A stretch of 64,000 bases of DNA, taken from contig NZ_WHUF01000001.1 in NCBI RefSeq assembly GCF_009380165.1, positions 806,001 to 870,000 on the forward strand, in the 5' to 3' direction. Origin of the DNA: Rugamonas rivuli. GTDB lineage: Bacteria; Pseudomonadota; Gammaproteobacteria; Burkholderiales; Burkholderiaceae_D. The number at the start of each line of letters is the position of its first letter. Position 1 is the stretch's first letter. The notes below the pieces were generated by a model. That model was not told the origin of the DNA. It saw only the letters and a list, made by a program, of their open reading frames with translations, and searched no databases. The position numbers were made by a program, and so were the translations under genes. Shown in pieces: positions 16,525 to 27,291 of this stretch.

Positions 16525-18426
16525 TTAGAACCACGCGTCGCGCATGTCGAGCGTGGTGGTGTCTATGCTGGCCAGCAGTTCCAGCTGCTGTTCGACTTTC
16601 GGCAATTCCCAGCGGAAGAAGTAGCGGCAGGCTTGCAGCTTGCCGCGATAGAAATCGGCGTCGCTTCCATCCAGGGCCGCAGCGGCCAGCAAGGCCTGCT
16701 GCAACCAGATCCAGGCGACCACGACGTGGCCGACCGCTTCCAGGTACAGGCTGGCGTTGGCCAGGGTTTTGTTCATGTCGCCGGCAGCATACAGCTTTTG
16801 CGTGACGAGTTCCACTGCCTGCCACGCGGCGTCGAGCGCAGCGGCATGGGCCAGCAGCTCCCGGCTGATGTTGGCCAGCTCGGCCAGTTCGGCCGGCAGC
16901 GCATCCGGCGCACCGACGCTGCCGCGCACCTTGCGCACCGTCTTGCGCAGCTCGGCGCCGAAGGCCTTGAACAGCGCGCCGTCCTGCATGCTGGCCTTGC
17001 GGCCCAGCAGGTCGAGGCCGTGGATGCCGTGCGTGCCTTCGTGGATGGCGTTCAGCCGGTTGTCTCGATAGAACTGCTCGACGTTATATTCCCGCGTATA
17101 GCCGTAGCCGCCGTGCACCTGGATCGCCAGGCTGTTGGCTTCCACGCACCACTGCGACGGCCATGATTTGGTGACCGGCGTCAGGAAGTCCAGCAGACGG
17201 GCCGCATGTTCGCGGGCTTCCGGCGTTTCCGCGCTGTGCTGTTCGTCGACCAGGCGGGCGCTGTACAGCACCAGACCCAGGCCGCCTTCAACATAGGCTT
17301 TCTGCGCCAGCAGCATGCGCCGCACGTCGGTGTGTTCGATGATGGGCAGTTGCGGCTGGGCCGGATCTTTCTGCGCCGGATGGCGGCCTTGCGGGCGGTT
17401 GCGCGCATAGTCCAGCGCGTGCAGATAGCCGGTGTAGCCCAGCACCGCCGCGCCCAGGCCGACGCCGATGCGCGCTTCGTTCATCATGTGGAACATCTGG
17501 GCCAGGCCCTGATGCGGATTGCCGACCAGGTAGGCGATGGCGCCGCCCTTGCCTTGCGGCTGGAACTTGCCTTCGCCGAAATTGAGCAGGCAGTTGGTGG
17601 TGCCCCGGTTGCCCATCTTGTGGTTGAGGCCGGCCAGTACGACATCGTTGCGTTCGCCGAGACTGCCGTCTTCGTCGACCAGGAACTTGGGCACGATGAA
17701 CAGCGAAATGCCTTTGACGCCGGGAATCAGCTGGCCGTCGGGGCCGGGTATCTTGGCCAGCACCAGATGGACGATGTTGTCCGACAGATCGTGCTCGCCG
17801 GCCGAGATCCACATCTTGTTGCCGCTCAGGCGGAACTGGCGTTCGCCGTCCACGCCGGACTGCGGGTCGGGCACGGCGCGGCTGGCGATGTCGGACAGGC
17901 TGGAGCCGGCCTGCGGTTCGGACAGGCACATCGTGCCGAAGTAGCGGCCCGCGAACATTGGGTCGACGTAGCGCCGCACCTGTTCCGCCGTGCCGCACTT
18001 GAGCAGGGTGTTGGCATTGCTCATCGTCAGGAAGGTGTAGGCGCTGGTGGCGACGTTCGCCGCCGTGAAGTAGGCGGCCAACGCCTTTTCCACCACCACC
18101 GGCAGCTGCATGCCGCCGCGCTCGTAGTCCTGGCCCGCTGCCATCAGGCCGGCGGCCGAGAACGCGTCCAGCGCGGTCTTCACCTCATCGATGATGCGCA
18201 CGTCCAGGCAGTGCTCGCCTGGCACGGCCTGCGGTTCCTCGTTGTCGCTCTTCTTGTTATGCGGCGCGAACAGCTCGGTGGCGAGCTGTTCGGCCGTGTC
18301 GAGGGCGGCGTCGAAGGTTTCGCGGTTGTGGTCCTGGAAGCGGGCGTGCCGGGTCAGCGCCTCCGCATCCAGCCATTCGTACAGCATGAAGGCGATATCG
18401 CGCCGCGACAGCAGTAGCGACTGCAT
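16525..18426 (-). CDS. Acyl-CoA dehydrogenase, large DmdC-like subfamily
   Basis: A 633-residue flavoprotein. It has the N-terminal extension MQSLLLSRRDIAFMLYEWLD, the FAD-contacting LSEPQAGSSLSDI, NKMWISAGEHDL, the probable base Glu in AYVEGGLGLVLYS, and a C-terminal extension (YLEAVGHVVVAWIWL). This is the 600-residue type annotated as acyl-CoA dehydrogenase or 3-(methylthio)propionyl-CoA dehydrogenase. The real acyl chain is not determined. The start follows the thiolase stop by 3 bases, so the two are translationally coupled. Confidence 0.93.
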   Translation of the reverse strand: MQSLLLSRRDIAFMLYEWLDAEALTRHARFQDHNRETFDAALDTAEQLATELFAPHNKKSDNEEPQAVPGEHCLDVRIIDEVKTALDAFSAAGLMAAGQDYERGGMQLPVVVEKALAAYFTAANVATSAYTFLTMSNANTLLKCGTAEQVRRYVDPMFAGRYFGTMCLSEPQAGSSLSDIASRAVPDPQSGVDGERQFRLSGNKMWISAGEHDLSDNIVHLVLAKIPGPDGQLIPGVKGISLFIVPKFLVDEDGSLGERNDVVLAGLNHKMGNRGTTNCLLNFGEGKFQPQGKGGAIAYLVGNPHQGLAQMFHMMNEARIGVGLGAAVLGYTGYLHALDYARNRPQGRHPAQKDPAQPQLPIIEHTDVRRMLLAQKAYVEGGLGLVLYSARLVDEQHSAETPEAREHAARLLDFLTPVTKSWPSQWCVEANSLAIQVHGGYGYTREYNVEQFYRDNRLNAIHEGTHGIHGLDLLGRKASMQDGALFKAFGAELRKTVRKVRGSVGAPDALPAELAELANISRELLAHAAALDAAWQAVELVTQKLYAAGDMNKTLANASLYLEAVGHVVVAWIWLQQALLAAAALDGSDADFYRGKLQACRYFFRWELPKVEQQLELLASIDTTTLDMRDAWF

Positions 18427-18429
18427 CGC

Positions 18430-19608
18430 TTACACCACTTCGAACAGGCCCGCCGCTCCCTGGCCGCCACCGATGCACATGGTGACGACCACATATTTGA
18501 CGCCACGGCGCTTGCCTTCCAGCAGCGCGTGGCCGGTCAGGCGCGCGCCCGACACGCCGTACGGGTGGCCGACGGCGATCGCGCCGCCGTTCACGTTCAG
18601 GCGGTCCATCGGGATGCCCAGCGTGTCGGCGCAGTACAGCACCTGCACGGCGAAGGCTTCGTTCAATTCCCACAGGCCGATGTCTTCGACTTTCAGGCCG
18701 GCTTTCTTCAGCAGCTTGGGAATCGCGAACACGGGGCCGATGCCCATCTCGTCCGGCTCGCAACCGGCGACGGCGAAGCCACGGAAAATGCCCAGCGGCT
18801 GCAAGCCCTTGGCGGCTGCAGCCTGCGCGCTCATGACGATGGACATCGACGCGCCGTCCGAGAACTGGCTGGCGTTGCCGGCGCTGATGACGCCGCCCGG
18901 CACCGCGCTGCGGATCTTGGAGACGGCTTCATACGTCGTGTCGGCGCGGATGCCTTCGTCAGCGGAGATGGTCACTTCGCGCGTCAGCAGCATGCCGCTG
19001 GCCTTGTCGGCCACGCCCATGGTGGTGGTCATCGGCACGATCTCGGCGTCGAACAGGCCGGCGGCCTGGGCTGCGGCGGCGCGCTGCTGGCTTTGCACGC
19101 CGTATTCATCCTGGCGCTCGCGGCTGATGTTGTAGCGCTTGGCCACGGTTTCCGCCGTCTGCAGCATCGGCCAGTAGATTTCCGGCTTGTGCTGCGACAG
19201 CCAGACTTCCTTGTACATGTGCATATTCATTTCCTGCTGCACGCAGGAGATCGATTCCACGCCGCCGGCGGCGTAGATGTCGCCTTCGCCGGCGATGATG
19301 CGCTGGGCGGCGGTGGCGATGGTCTGCAGGCCGGACGAGCAGAAACGGTTGATGGTCATGCCGGCGGTCGTCACCGGGCAGCCGCCGCGGATGGCGATCT
19401 GGCGCGCGATATTGCCGCCGGTGGCGCCTTCGGGATTCGCGCAGCCGATCAGCACGTCTTCAACCTCGCCCGCTTCGATGCCGGCGCGGCTGATCGCCGC
19501 CTGCAGCGCATGGCCGCCCAGCGTGGCGCCGTGCGTCATGTTGAACGCGCCTTTCCACGATTTGGCCAGGCCCGTGCGGGCGGTTGAAACGATGACGGCG
19601 TCGATCAT
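18430..19608 (-). CDS. Acetyl-CoA C-acyltransferase (thiolase)
   Basis: A 392-residue thiolase that splits 3-ketoacyl-CoA with CoA. The acyl-accepting Cys is in [10 protein letters not shown] (about Cys90), the His in [16 protein letters not shown], and the second catalytic Cys in [13 protein letters not shown]. Length and motifs are those of degradative FadA-type enzymes. AGGAGA precedes the ATG. It is the first gene of the leftward operon and is divergent from the MHS transporter; an operator-like repeat lies 60 bases upstream. Confidence 0.94.
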   Translation of the reverse strand: MIDAVIVSTARTGLAKSWKGAFNMTHGATLGGHALQAAISRAGIEAGEVEDVLIGCANPEGATGGNIARQIAIRGGCPVTTAGMTINRFCSSGLQTIATAAQRIIAGEGDIYAAGGVESISCVQQEMNMHMYKEVWLSQHKPEIYWPMLQTAETVAKRYNISRERQDEYGVQSQQRAAAAQAAGLFDAEIVPMTTTMGVADKASGMLLTREVTISADEGIRADTTYEAVSKIRSAVPGGVISAGNASQFSDGASMSIVMSAQAAAAKGLQPLGIFRGFAVAGCEPDEMGIGPVFAIPKLLKKAGLKVEDIGLWELNEAFAVQVLYCADTLGIPMDRLNVNGGAIAVGHPYGVSGARLTGHALLEGKRRGVKYVVVTMCIGGGQGAAGLFEVV

Positions 19609-19668
19609 GAATGTCTCCTGTAAGTATAGGTGGGGGTTTTTAGTGAAATCAGAATAGCATATTTTAGT

Positions 19669-19676
19669 ACGGTCGT
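19669..19676. promoter_or_regulatory. Inverted-repeat core ACGGTCGT upstream of the thiolase operon
   Basis: ACG-GT-CGT half-sites lie 61 bases before the thiolase start, in the region divergent from the MHS transporter. The same eight bases, with a shared AG-N prefix, occur 60 bases before the fadJ-like gene. A TetR-family fatty-acid regulator site is the likely meaning (inference). Confidence 0.45.
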
Positions 19677-19811
19677 TCGCAAATTATTTCTGTAAGTTTC
19701 GCGTAAGTTTGAAGCAAGCCTGACGTAAGGTTCGCAGTCCACACTGCGCTCAAGCTGACGAAAATGTAACTATCTCGGCTGGGGAAATCCAAAAAATTAA
19801 CGGAGACAAAA

Positions 19812-21509
19812 ATGACGACAACATCAGGCACTGCCGACCCGCGCAACCTGCCCAAGTCCGGCAGCATCACGCCGGAAGAACGCAAGGTGATCTTTGCGTC
19901 CTCGCTGGGTACGGTTTTCGAATGGTACGATTTCTATCTGTACGGTTCGCTCGCCCCCATCATCGCCAAGCAGTTCTTCATCGGCGAGCCGACCACCACC
20001 TTTATTTTCGCACTGCTGGCGTTTGCCGCCGGTTTCATTGTGCGTCCATTCGGCGCGCTGGTGTTCGGCCGCCTCGGCGACATGATCGGCCGTAAGTACA
20101 CCTTCCTGATCACCATCCTGATCATGGGCGCCTCCACCTTTATTGTCGGCCTGCTACCCGGGTACGCGGCCATCGGCATCGCGGCGCCCATCATCCTGGT
20201 GTCGCTGCGCATCCTGCAGGGCCTGGCGCTGGGCGGCGAGTACGGCGGCGCGGCAACCTATGTGGCCGAACATGCGCCGCACGACAAGCGCGGCTCGTTC
20301 ACCTCGTGGATCCAGACCACTGCAACGCTGGGCCTGTTTCTGTCGCTGCTGGTGATCCTGGGCACCCGTACCGCCGTCGGCGAAGAAGACTTCGCTGCGT
20401 GGGGCTGGCGCGTGCCGTTCCTGGTGTCGGTGCTGCTGCTGGGTGTTTCGGTGTGGATCCGTCTGTCGATGAATGAATCGCCGGCCTTCGCCAAGATGAA
20501 AGCCGAAGGCAAGACCTCGAAAGCTCCGCTGAGCGAAGCCTTCGGCCAATGGCGCAACCTGAAAGTCGTGATCCTGGCGCTGCTGGGCCTGACCATGGGC
20601 CAGGCTGTGGTCTGGTACACCGGCCAGTTCTACGCGCTGTTCTTCATGACCCAGGTGCTGAAGATCGATGGCGCCAGCGCCAACATCATGACCGCCTTGT
20701 CGCTGGCACTGGCCACGCCGTTCTTCATCTTCTTCGGCATCCTGTCGGACAAGATCGGCCGCAAGTGGATCATCCTGGGCGGCTGCGTGCTGGCCGCGGC
20801 GACCTACTTCCCGCTGTTCGGCGCCCTGACCCACTACGGCAATCCAGCGCTGGAAACCGCACTGAAGAACTCGCCAGTGGTGGTGGTCGCCGATCCGGCA
20901 TCCTGCCACTTCCTGTTCAACCCGACCGCCACCAAGAAGTTCCCTTCGTCGTGCGACATCGCCGCCGGCATGTTGTCCAACGCCTCGGTGAACTACACCA
21001 CGCAGGAAGCCCCGGCCGGCAGCGTCGCCAAGATCAAGGTGGGCGACAAGGAAATCACCGCCTTCAACGCCACCATGACGCCTGACGGCCTGAACTTCGA
21101 CAAGGCCAGCAAGGACGCCGAAGCCGCGCTGAAGAAGGAAGTCGGCGGCGCCATCAAGGCCGCAGGCTATCCGGCCAAGGCGGACGACACGCAGATCAAC
21201 AAGCCGATGATGGTGCTGGTGCTGTTCATCCTGGTGCTGTACGTGACCATGGTGTACGGCCCGATCGCCGCCATGCTGGTGGAGATGTTCCCGACCCGCA
21301 TCCGCTACACCTCGATGTCCCTGCCTTACCACATCGGTAACGGCTGGTTCGGCGGCCTGCTGCCGACCATCTCGTTCGCGCTGGTGGCGTTCAAGGGCGA
21401 CATCTACTACGGCCTGTGGTATCCGATCATCATCGCCCTGATCACGGCGGTGATCGGCGCGCTGTTCGTCGGCGAAACCAAGAATAACAACATCTACGCC
21501 AACGACTAA
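19812..21509 (+). CDS. MFS transporter, metabolite:H+ symporter (MHS) family
   Basis: A 565-residue inner-membrane transporter. The start VFEWYDFYLYGSLAPIIAKQ, the loop motif GRLGDMIGRKY and the GGEYGGAATYVAEHAP segment are hallmarks of the ProP/KgtP/ShiA-type MHS family. Between the later membrane segments there is a hydrophilic insertion of about 110 residues (roughly 350-460) that ordinary 430-residue MHS proteins lack. The transported organic acid or osmolyte is unknown. GGAGA precedes the ATG. Divergence from the thiolase operon suggests uptake of an acid degraded by it. Confidence 0.92.
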   Translation: MTTTSGTADPRNLPKSGSITPEERKVIFASSLGTVFEWYDFYLYGSLAPIIAKQFFIGEPTTTFIFALLAFAAGFIVRPFGALVFGRLGDMIGRKYTFLITILIMGASTFIVGLLPGYAAIGIAAPIILVSLRILQGLALGGEYGGAATYVAEHAPHDKRGSFTSWIQTTATLGLFLSLLVILGTRTAVGEEDFAAWGWRVPFLVSVLLLGVSVWIRLSMNESPAFAKMKAEGKTSKAPLSEAFGQWRNLKVVILALLGLTMGQAVVWYTGQFYALFFMTQVLKIDGASANIMTALSLALATPFFIFFGILSDKIGRKWIILGGCVLAAATYFPLFGALTHYGNPALETALKNSPVVVVADPASCHFLFNPTATKKFPSSCDIAAGMLSNASVNYTTQEAPAGSVAKIKVGDKEITAFNATMTPDGLNFDKASKDAEAALKKEVGGAIKAAGYPAKADDTQINKPMMVLVLFILVLYVTMVYGPIAAMLVEMFPTRIRYTSMSLPYHIGNGWFGGLLPTISFALVAFKGDIYYGLWYPIIIALITAVIGALFVGETKNNNIYAND

Positions 21510-21528
21510 GCCTGCTTGAGCAGTGCGA

Positions 21529-21560
21529 AATAGCCGCCAGCGATGGCGGCTATTTTTTTT
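21529..21560 (+). terminator. Rho-independent terminator of the MHS transporter gene
   Basis: A perfect 10-base stem AATAGCCGCC / GGCGGCTATT with a 6-base loop runs into eight T residues, 20 bases after the stop codon. Confidence 0.9.
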
Positions 21561-21644
21561 GTCTTTTAGGCTATGGCTCGCGTTAAATTATTGATAAACT
21601 TAAACTTTCAATATCACACCACAATTCGTAGCCAAGGGAACGTT

Positions 21645-23510
21645 ATGCCATACATCAAAGTCGAAAACGGAGTCATGCAGGAGTACAACAATGACGGACT
21701 CAACACCGGACCTGTTGCCAGCATCGGATTGAATGCCTACAGCTACCTTGAGCGTCGAGGCTGGTCGGCAACGGGCAAAGGGGTGACCGGCCCCAGCAAT
21801 CCCGACTACCTTGAAGACTTCCCCTATCTTCAATCGAAAGGCATTAAATACCTGCAAGTGATGGCTGCGCCATTCTCAGCCTCTGGCAGTTATTTGTCGT
21901 GGAGCGTCGTAGTGGGCCAGCCCAGCTTCAACGGCAATGCCGTCAGCGACCTCAAAATCAATGACTCTTATTGGGCCGCCGTCCAGAACTTGCTCGATGC
22001 CGCCAAGGCGCACAACATCGGCATTATCGCTTGTCCGTTCTGGAACATCCTGGCCATTCCCGAATTGGTGGGCGAGGACAAAAGCGCATTGCTGCAAAGC
22101 GATTCCAAATCCCGAAACTACCTGCGCGCTTTTGCCGCTGCATTCGTCGCCAGGTACAAAAATCATGTGGGTATTGCCGCCTGGATGGCAGGCCAGGAAA
22201 TCACACTGAACACGGGCCTGGACTACAACACGGCGCCAGCCGTACTGAAGGACATTGCTGAAACCATGCGGGCGCAAGACACGCTGCAGCGCATGATCTC
22301 CTCCGGCAACGCGGCGCTACCGCACTACAGTCCACGAAAGTATACGATCGACGAACATGTCGAGATCGTCCGTGCGATGAATCCAAGCCCGATCGACACC
22401 ATCTGCGAAAACCTGTTCCTCAATAGCGAGTACTTCAGCAGTGGAGAAGCGCCGGTATCCGGCCAGAGCGGCGCATTGCGGGCGGATTTGACGTCATGCT
22501 CTTTGCCGTACCTGAAAGTGATGCAGAAACTGGCCAGCGATTTGGGCAAGCCATACTATGTGGGCAGCTTCGGCTTGAACAAAGACGAGGAGGCGGCGCT
22601 GCAGGACACTACAACACAGCACAACCTGTCGATTTTGCTGCAAAACTTCTATCGCACCGGCGTGCAGCTTGCTTGCCATTGGGTATGGAACAGCGGCGAG
22701 GTGAAGGATTTAAAACCGTGGAATGTGCTGGTCACTGACGCTGGTAACAACATCCGCCCGGAAGTGTTCGCGGCCATCACCGCCGTGCTCGACCGTTCAC
22801 GCACCGCGCCACCCGATGCCCTGATCAACCGGAAATTGAACAGTATTTTCTCCGAGCGTTCGGCCACGTTCACCAATACACCGTCGCAATGGTGCTGCTT
22901 CACCATCGCACCCAAAGCAGCGCTCTGCTCGTCGACAAATTTCTCCATCTCTTACACCGTCAATCAAAGCGTCAAGTCGCTGGAGACCGCAGGCCCCTTC
23001 ATCCGCCGGGTCACGGGCGCGGTCAATGCCGATGCGCGCGGCTGGGTGATCTATAAAAACGGACTCGCCGACGCCAACGCCTTCATGCAGTTATTTGACG
23101 GAAAAACAGTGGGCATCGACGCCGGTCATAAAGGCCGTACAGATGTCGCCGATACCTGGACGCGTATCACGTTCACTGTCGAAGCGAATTCGCGTATTGC
23201 GCTCTACGTCAACGACTTCCTGATGGGGTACACGCAACCGGGGGCTCCGTGGTCCAACGTCGGCGGCCTGGAGGCCATTCAGATTGGGCGGACGAGCCTG
23301 ACTTCAAACGCGGATGTCGTAAGCTGGAAAGTCTCAGACATCATTCTGTATGACCGCGTATTGACCCCGCAGGAAGTCTTCGACTATGGGATAAGCGGAC
23401 AGGTGGTCAATGCCGCGGGCAGGTGGCGTTTAAACGGCGACTTCAAGGACGCCATTAACGCCAACGACGGGACTTTCGCACCCGACAGGAACCTGATTTC
23501 CTTCAGCTAA
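21645..23510 (+). CDS. Glycosidase-like TIM-barrel protein with C-terminal LamG-type domain
   Basis: A 621-residue protein of uncertain function. The start MPYIKVENGV has AAGGGA upstream. No signal peptide is visible, unusual for a glycan-active protein. Residues about 15-395 resemble a GH5-like barrel: YLERRGW, AAKAHNIGIIACPFWN, then IAAWMAGQEITLN, where Glu185 sits where the acid/base of GH5 enzymes is expected. At the nucleophile position KPYYVGSFG has Ser308 instead of the usual Glu. Residues about 440-600 look like a LamG/concanavalin-like lectin domain (WTRITFTVEANSRIALYVND, LYDRVLTPQEVFDYG). Base composition is more AT-rich than in the neighbours, suggesting an acquired gene. Confidence 0.6.
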   Translation: MPYIKVENGVMQEYNNDGLNTGPVASIGLNAYSYLERRGWSATGKGVTGPSNPDYLEDFPYLQSKGIKYLQVMAAPFSASGSYLSWSVVVGQPSFNGNAVSDLKINDSYWAAVQNLLDAAKAHNIGIIACPFWNILAIPELVGEDKSALLQSDSKSRNYLRAFAAAFVARYKNHVGIAAWMAGQEITLNTGLDYNTAPAVLKDIAETMRAQDTLQRMISSGNAALPHYSPRKYTIDEHVEIVRAMNPSPIDTICENLFLNSEYFSSGEAPVSGQSGALRADLTSCSLPYLKVMQKLASDLGKPYYVGSFGLNKDEEAALQDTTTQHNLSILLQNFYRTGVQLACHWVWNSGEVKDLKPWNVLVTDAGNNIRPEVFAAITAVLDRSRTAPPDALINRKLNSIFSERSATFTNTPSQWCCFTIAPKAALCSSTNFSISYTVNQSVKSLETAGPFIRRVTGAVNADARGWVIYKNGLADANAFMQLFDGKTVGIDAGHKGRTDVADTWTRITFTVEANSRIALYVNDFLMGYTQPGAPWSNVGGLEAIQIGRTSLTSNADVVSWKVSDIILYDRVLTPQEVFDYGISGQVVNAAGRWRLNGDFKDAINANDGTFAPDRNLISFS

Positions 23511-23524
23511 ATCCAGCAGAACGG

Positions 23525-23558
23525 ACGGAAGACATGCAGATTGCTGCATGTCTTTCCG
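23525..23558. terminator. Hairpin between convergent genes
   Basis: CGGAAGACATGCAG and CTGCATGTCTTTCCG pair around a 4-base loop with one bulge, filling the gap between the glycosidase-like gene and the small Tat-leader gene. A long T-run is missing, so it may be a weak two-way terminator. Confidence 0.55.
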
Positions 23559-23843
23559 TTACGCGGCGCCGGTCAGTTTCAAGAAATGCGTGAAATTCTC
23601 GGGCGAAGAAAAGAACTGTTCGACCGGGACAGGCTGACCGTTGCGCACCATCGCGCTCAAGTCCGGCGCAGTGACCGGATCAGCAGACGCGGCCAGCGTT
23701 ACCGGCGAGTCCGACGACAAGAGCGAGCTCGCCTGCTTCCCCACCATCAACCCGCAGGTAGCAGTTGCTACGGTGAGCGCCGCACCTTGTACAAGAAAAC
23801 GGCGACGTTGCTGCGCAAACGGCGACGAATTTAATGGCTTCAT
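23559..23843 (-). CDS. Small protein with twin-arginine leader, function unknown
   Basis: A 94-residue protein. The start at 23843 has AGGGGGA just upstream and is preferred over two earlier in-frame starts. QQRRRFLVQGAALTVATATCG is a Tat-type leader with an RRRFL core, a hydrophobic stretch and a possible cleavage region. The remaining 60 residues end FTHFLKLTGAA. The end faintly resembles the N-terminal part of small subunits of flavin-dependent sugar dehydrogenases, but such subunits are longer, so truncation is possible. Convergent with the glycosidase-like gene. Confidence 0.55.
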   Translation of the reverse strand: MKPLNSSPFAQQRRRFLVQGAALTVATATCGLMVGKQASSLLSSDSPVTLAASADPVTAPDLSAMVRNGQPVPVEQFFSSPENFTHFLKLTGAA

Positions 23844-23927
23844 ACTTCCCCCTGGTTTCATGTTAAAGAGTGAACGTATCACAACAATATAATTATTGCA
23901 ATCACATGCAGGCCGCAGCAGCAGGGC

Positions 23928-23953
23928 AAAAAAAGGCCGCCTGAAAGGCGGCC
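23928..23953 (-). terminator. Rho-independent terminator of a PEP-CTERM gene
   Basis: GGCCGCC/GGCGGCC stem with a TGAAA loop. On the minus strand it is followed by seven T residues. It lies 28 bases past the stop of the PEP-CTERM gene. Confidence 0.88.
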
Positions 23954-23981
23954 GAAGCGCTTAAACGAGAAAGCGGAATAT

Positions 23982-24632
23982 TTATCGAACTTGTTGACGA
24001 CGACTACCCACTACCCCCACCAGGACCAGTCCGGCCAACAACATAGCGTAGCTCGACGGTTCAGGAACCGCCGCTACGTCGGAAGACAGGAATTCCACAC
24101 GCAGGCCGGTCGGATTGCCGCCGTTCTGCGCCCAGTTGCCAACCACGAATTGCAAAGTATTGACGCCAGCCTGGAAGCCGCTGCTGGCCGCAAAGCCGTT
24201 CCAGGCGGTGAAGCCGCTGCCGCTGGCGATGACTTGATTGTTCAGTTTGATCACGGCGTCGTTGTCGGCGGCAAAGCGGCCGGTGAAGGCTGCCGTGGCG
24301 GCGTTGTAGCCACTCAGGTCGAACGATAAGGTGTAGGTGTAGGTGCCGGCGCTGAACGCGTCAAAACTCTGGCCTTGCGAGGCGGTTGGCGTGATCCATT
24401 TCGACGTGCCATCGTTGGCGAGCCACGGGCTGATCGGCCAGACGTTGTCGAACGTGATCACCGGCACGGTGTTGCCGATGACGGTATCGCTGCTGGCTGC
24501 GTTCAGGCTGTAATGGGTGTCGCCGCTGCCGTTGGCACCGATGCCGGTGTTGTACAGGTTGTTGATGCGGACTGCGTGCGCGGAGGAGATTGCTGCGAAT
24601 GCCAATGCTGCGGCAAGGACGATGCGTTTCAT
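23982..24632 (-). CDS. PEP-CTERM sorting-domain protein
   Basis: A 216-residue exported protein. The start at 24632 has AGAGG six bases upstream; an ATG 14 codons earlier gives no sensible leader. The signal peptide is MKRIVLAAALAFAAISSAHA. The mature part is Gly/Asn/Ser-rich and beta-strand-like (YTLSFDLSGYNAATAAFTGR, LQFVVGNWAQNGGNPTGLRV). The C-terminus is VPEPSSYAMLLAGLVLVGVV followed by a basic tail, the exosortase recognition signal. Expected fate is cleavage and anchoring or release during exopolysaccharide export. No exosortase gene is in this window. Confidence 0.9.
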   Translation of the reverse strand: MKRIVLAAALAFAAISSAHAVRINNLYNTGIGANGSGDTHYSLNAASSDTVIGNTVPVITFDNVWPISPWLANDGTSKWITPTASQGQSFDAFSAGTYTYTLSFDLSGYNAATAAFTGRFAADNDAVIKLNNQVIASGSGFTAWNGFAASSGFQAGVNTLQFVVGNWAQNGGNPTGLRVEFLSSDVAAVPEPSSYAMLLAGLVLVGVVGSRRQQVR

Positions 24633-24755
24633 GTGTGCCTCTAAAAATGAGTTGGGTGGTAACGTGTACTTCACGCTGCGACTCGAACCGTTTTTTAGGG
24701 CTTCGAAGAAAGTGCTGCTGGTTTGGAGGAATTATAGCGACAATTGGAGAGAAAT

Positions 24756-24796
24756 GCTCACACGCAACGAAAATTTTTTGTGCATGTGAGCTTTTT
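24756..24796. terminator. Hairpin downstream of the fadJ-like gene
   Basis: GCTCACACGCA (24756-24766) and TGCATGTGAGC (24781-24791) match at 10 of 11 positions as an inverted repeat around an A/T-rich loop, 23 bases past the fadJ-like stop. The T-run follows it in the plus direction, so its efficiency for the minus-strand transcript is uncertain. Confidence 0.45.
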
Positions 24797-24813
24797 CAGA
24801 CAGCAGTGAACGA

Positions 24814-26901
<2,088 letters not shown>

Positions 26902-27291
26902 GTCTCTTCCTTATGTTTTTTGGTGGGAATCTCAGCCCGCCTACTATACCGCATAAAAGAACGGTCGTATTATTTTTTTGAAGGGCGTTACGGCATGGTA
27001 CAGGAAGGTGCGATGGGCAGTCTGGCAAACTTGCCGTTTCGCCCACCGCTTTTGAATGCCGCGATTACGCTTTTTAAATAAGCGAGATTCTAACCAATAC
27101 TCACATTCATATTAATTCCTCGTGGCAAATTAAGTACATGCGCGACGAAATTATAAATACGAGGCTTGTGTTCGATTCAAATCCGGATAAATAATGGCTA
27201 CAGATTCCTCGGCAGCGAATGAATACAGCCAATTGAATTCCGATCAATATTTCCCCTCAATTAATTCTCTCAAAATATAACAGGACTTTAT
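26902..27291. other. 390-base intergenic region between the fadJ-like and MCP genes
   Basis: The longest gene-free stretch in the window. The left part is the fadJ-like promoter region and holds the ACGGTCGT repeat (26961-26968). The right 200 bases are AT-rich and must carry the promoter of the chemotaxis genes. No convincing sigma-28 or sigma-70 box pair could be picked by eye. AGGA lies just before the MCP start. No small gene or RNA is evident. Confidence 0.6.
26961..26968. promoter_or_regulatory. Inverted-repeat core ACGGTCGT upstream of the fadJ-like gene
   Basis: The same ACG-GT-CGT core as upstream of the thiolase operon, here within AAAAGAACGGTCGTATT and 60 bases before the start codon. 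The matching position relative to both start codons supports a shared regulator, inferred to be of TetR type. Confidence 0.45.
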
